DNA of 6,850 bases from positions 1 to 6,850 of the forward strand of contig JALSIU010000012.1 in the NCBI GenBank assembly GCA_026989715.1, written 5' to 3'. Under the pieces are notes generated by a model. That model was not told the origin of the DNA and ran no database searches. It worked only from the letters and a program-made list of their open reading frames with translations. This DNA comes from Methylomonas sp. (GTDB lineage: Bacteria; Pseudomonadota; Gammaproteobacteria; Methylococcales; Methylomonadaceae). Below, piece after piece: positions 6,613-6,850 of the stretch; positions within the stretch are counted from its first letter, which is position 1; every line of letters begins with the position of its first letter. A program made the position numbers and the translations under genes.

Positions 6613-6850
6613 CTATAAAGAGACCAAAACATCTCCAACTGCGACCGCATCGCCCTCTTTAACATTAACGGAACTCACCGTACCTGCTACTTTAGAGCGC
6701 ACTTCCGTTTCCATTTTCATGGCTTCCAAAATTAATACCACATCACCTTCTGCAACAACACTGCCAGGGTGCACCAGTACTTTAAAAATATTACCCGCTA
6801 AAGGTGATTCAACCACCGCCCCACTACTAGCAACAGGCTCTACCGTTGTT
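6613..6850 (-). CDS. oadA: oxaloacetate decarboxylase alpha subunit, C-terminal biotin-carrier domain (partial)
   Basis: Only the last 78 residues are visible; the frame stays open to the window end, so the carboxyltransferase part lies beyond it. The GTG at 6814-6816 is an internal valine, not a start. The fragment begins in a Val/Ala/Ser/Pro-rich linker (TTVEPVASSGA) and continues as a biotinyl domain. ESPLAG opens the fold, EAMKME holds the biotinylated lysine (visible residue 45, 33 residues before the end), and the C-terminal KEGDAVAVGDVLVSL is close to the OadA terminus. The lysine carries CO2 from oxaloacetate to OadB. With oadB downstream this is most likely OadA. Acetyl-CoA or pyruvate carboxylase carriers share the EAMKM motif but not this neighbour. 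An oadG gene is expected beyond the window. Confidence 0.88.
   Translation of the reverse strand, partial: TTVEPVASSGAVVESPLAGNIFKVLVHPGSVVAEGDVVLILEAMKMETEVRSKVAGTVSSVNVKEGDAVAVGDVLVSL

Noticed and set aside
6613..6816. A stand-alone 67-residue biotin-carrier gene starting at GTG 6816
   Set aside because: The same frame continues to the window end as a Val/Ala/Pro-rich linker typical of OadA, so it is the tail of a longer protein.

Overview
The window reads as a piece of an AT-rich gammaproteobacterial chromosome (roughly 40% GC by eye). The gene families are standard housekeeping or envelope functions: surface-glycan dehydratase, biosynthetic threonine deaminase and a Na+-pumping oxaloacetate decarboxylase. 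A secreted delta-60-repeat protein is added to them. This combination would suit a marine or aquatic gammaproteobacterium such as a methanotroph or sulfur oxidiser, but the genus is an inference and nothing here fixes it.

Layout. Bases 2-898 (+) hold the C-terminal 298 residues of a WbpM/CapD-type nucleotide-sugar 4,6-dehydratase, cut by the window edge. It converges with, and overlaps by 20 bp, a complete ilvA (879-2417, -) encoding biosynthetic threonine dehydratase. A 241-bp divergent spacer carries candidate promoters for ilvA and for a 96-residue unrecognised protein (2659-2949, +) with an acidic N-terminal half and a single C-terminal membrane segment. A 503-bp non-coding stretch (2950-3452) follows. 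It holds a 108-bp MITE-like imperfect palindrome (3001-3108), an FNR-like site (3141-3154) and nested inverted repeats just upstream of the next gene.

That next gene (3453-5297, +) encodes a 614-residue exported protein. It has seven delta-60 repeats, probably a seven-bladed beta-propeller, followed by two tandem copies of a roughly 60-residue beta-rich module that I do not recognise as a named domain. A 16-bp perfect-stem bidirectional terminator (5326-5361) separates it from the convergent oad genes: oadB (5389-6519, -), complete with all the known Na+-site residues, and the biotin-carrier C-terminus of oadA (6613-6850, -), cut by the window end. The transcription order oadA then oadB matches the usual oadGAB operon, whose start would lie beyond the window.

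The genes do not form one pathway. The oad pair acts together: biotin carboxylated on OadA is decarboxylated by OadB with Na+ export. The others are independent units. I found no defence system, CRISPR array, tRNA, rRNA or intact insertion sequence. The least explained parts are the propeller protein with its duplicated C-terminal module, the small membrane protein, and the palindromic element between them.
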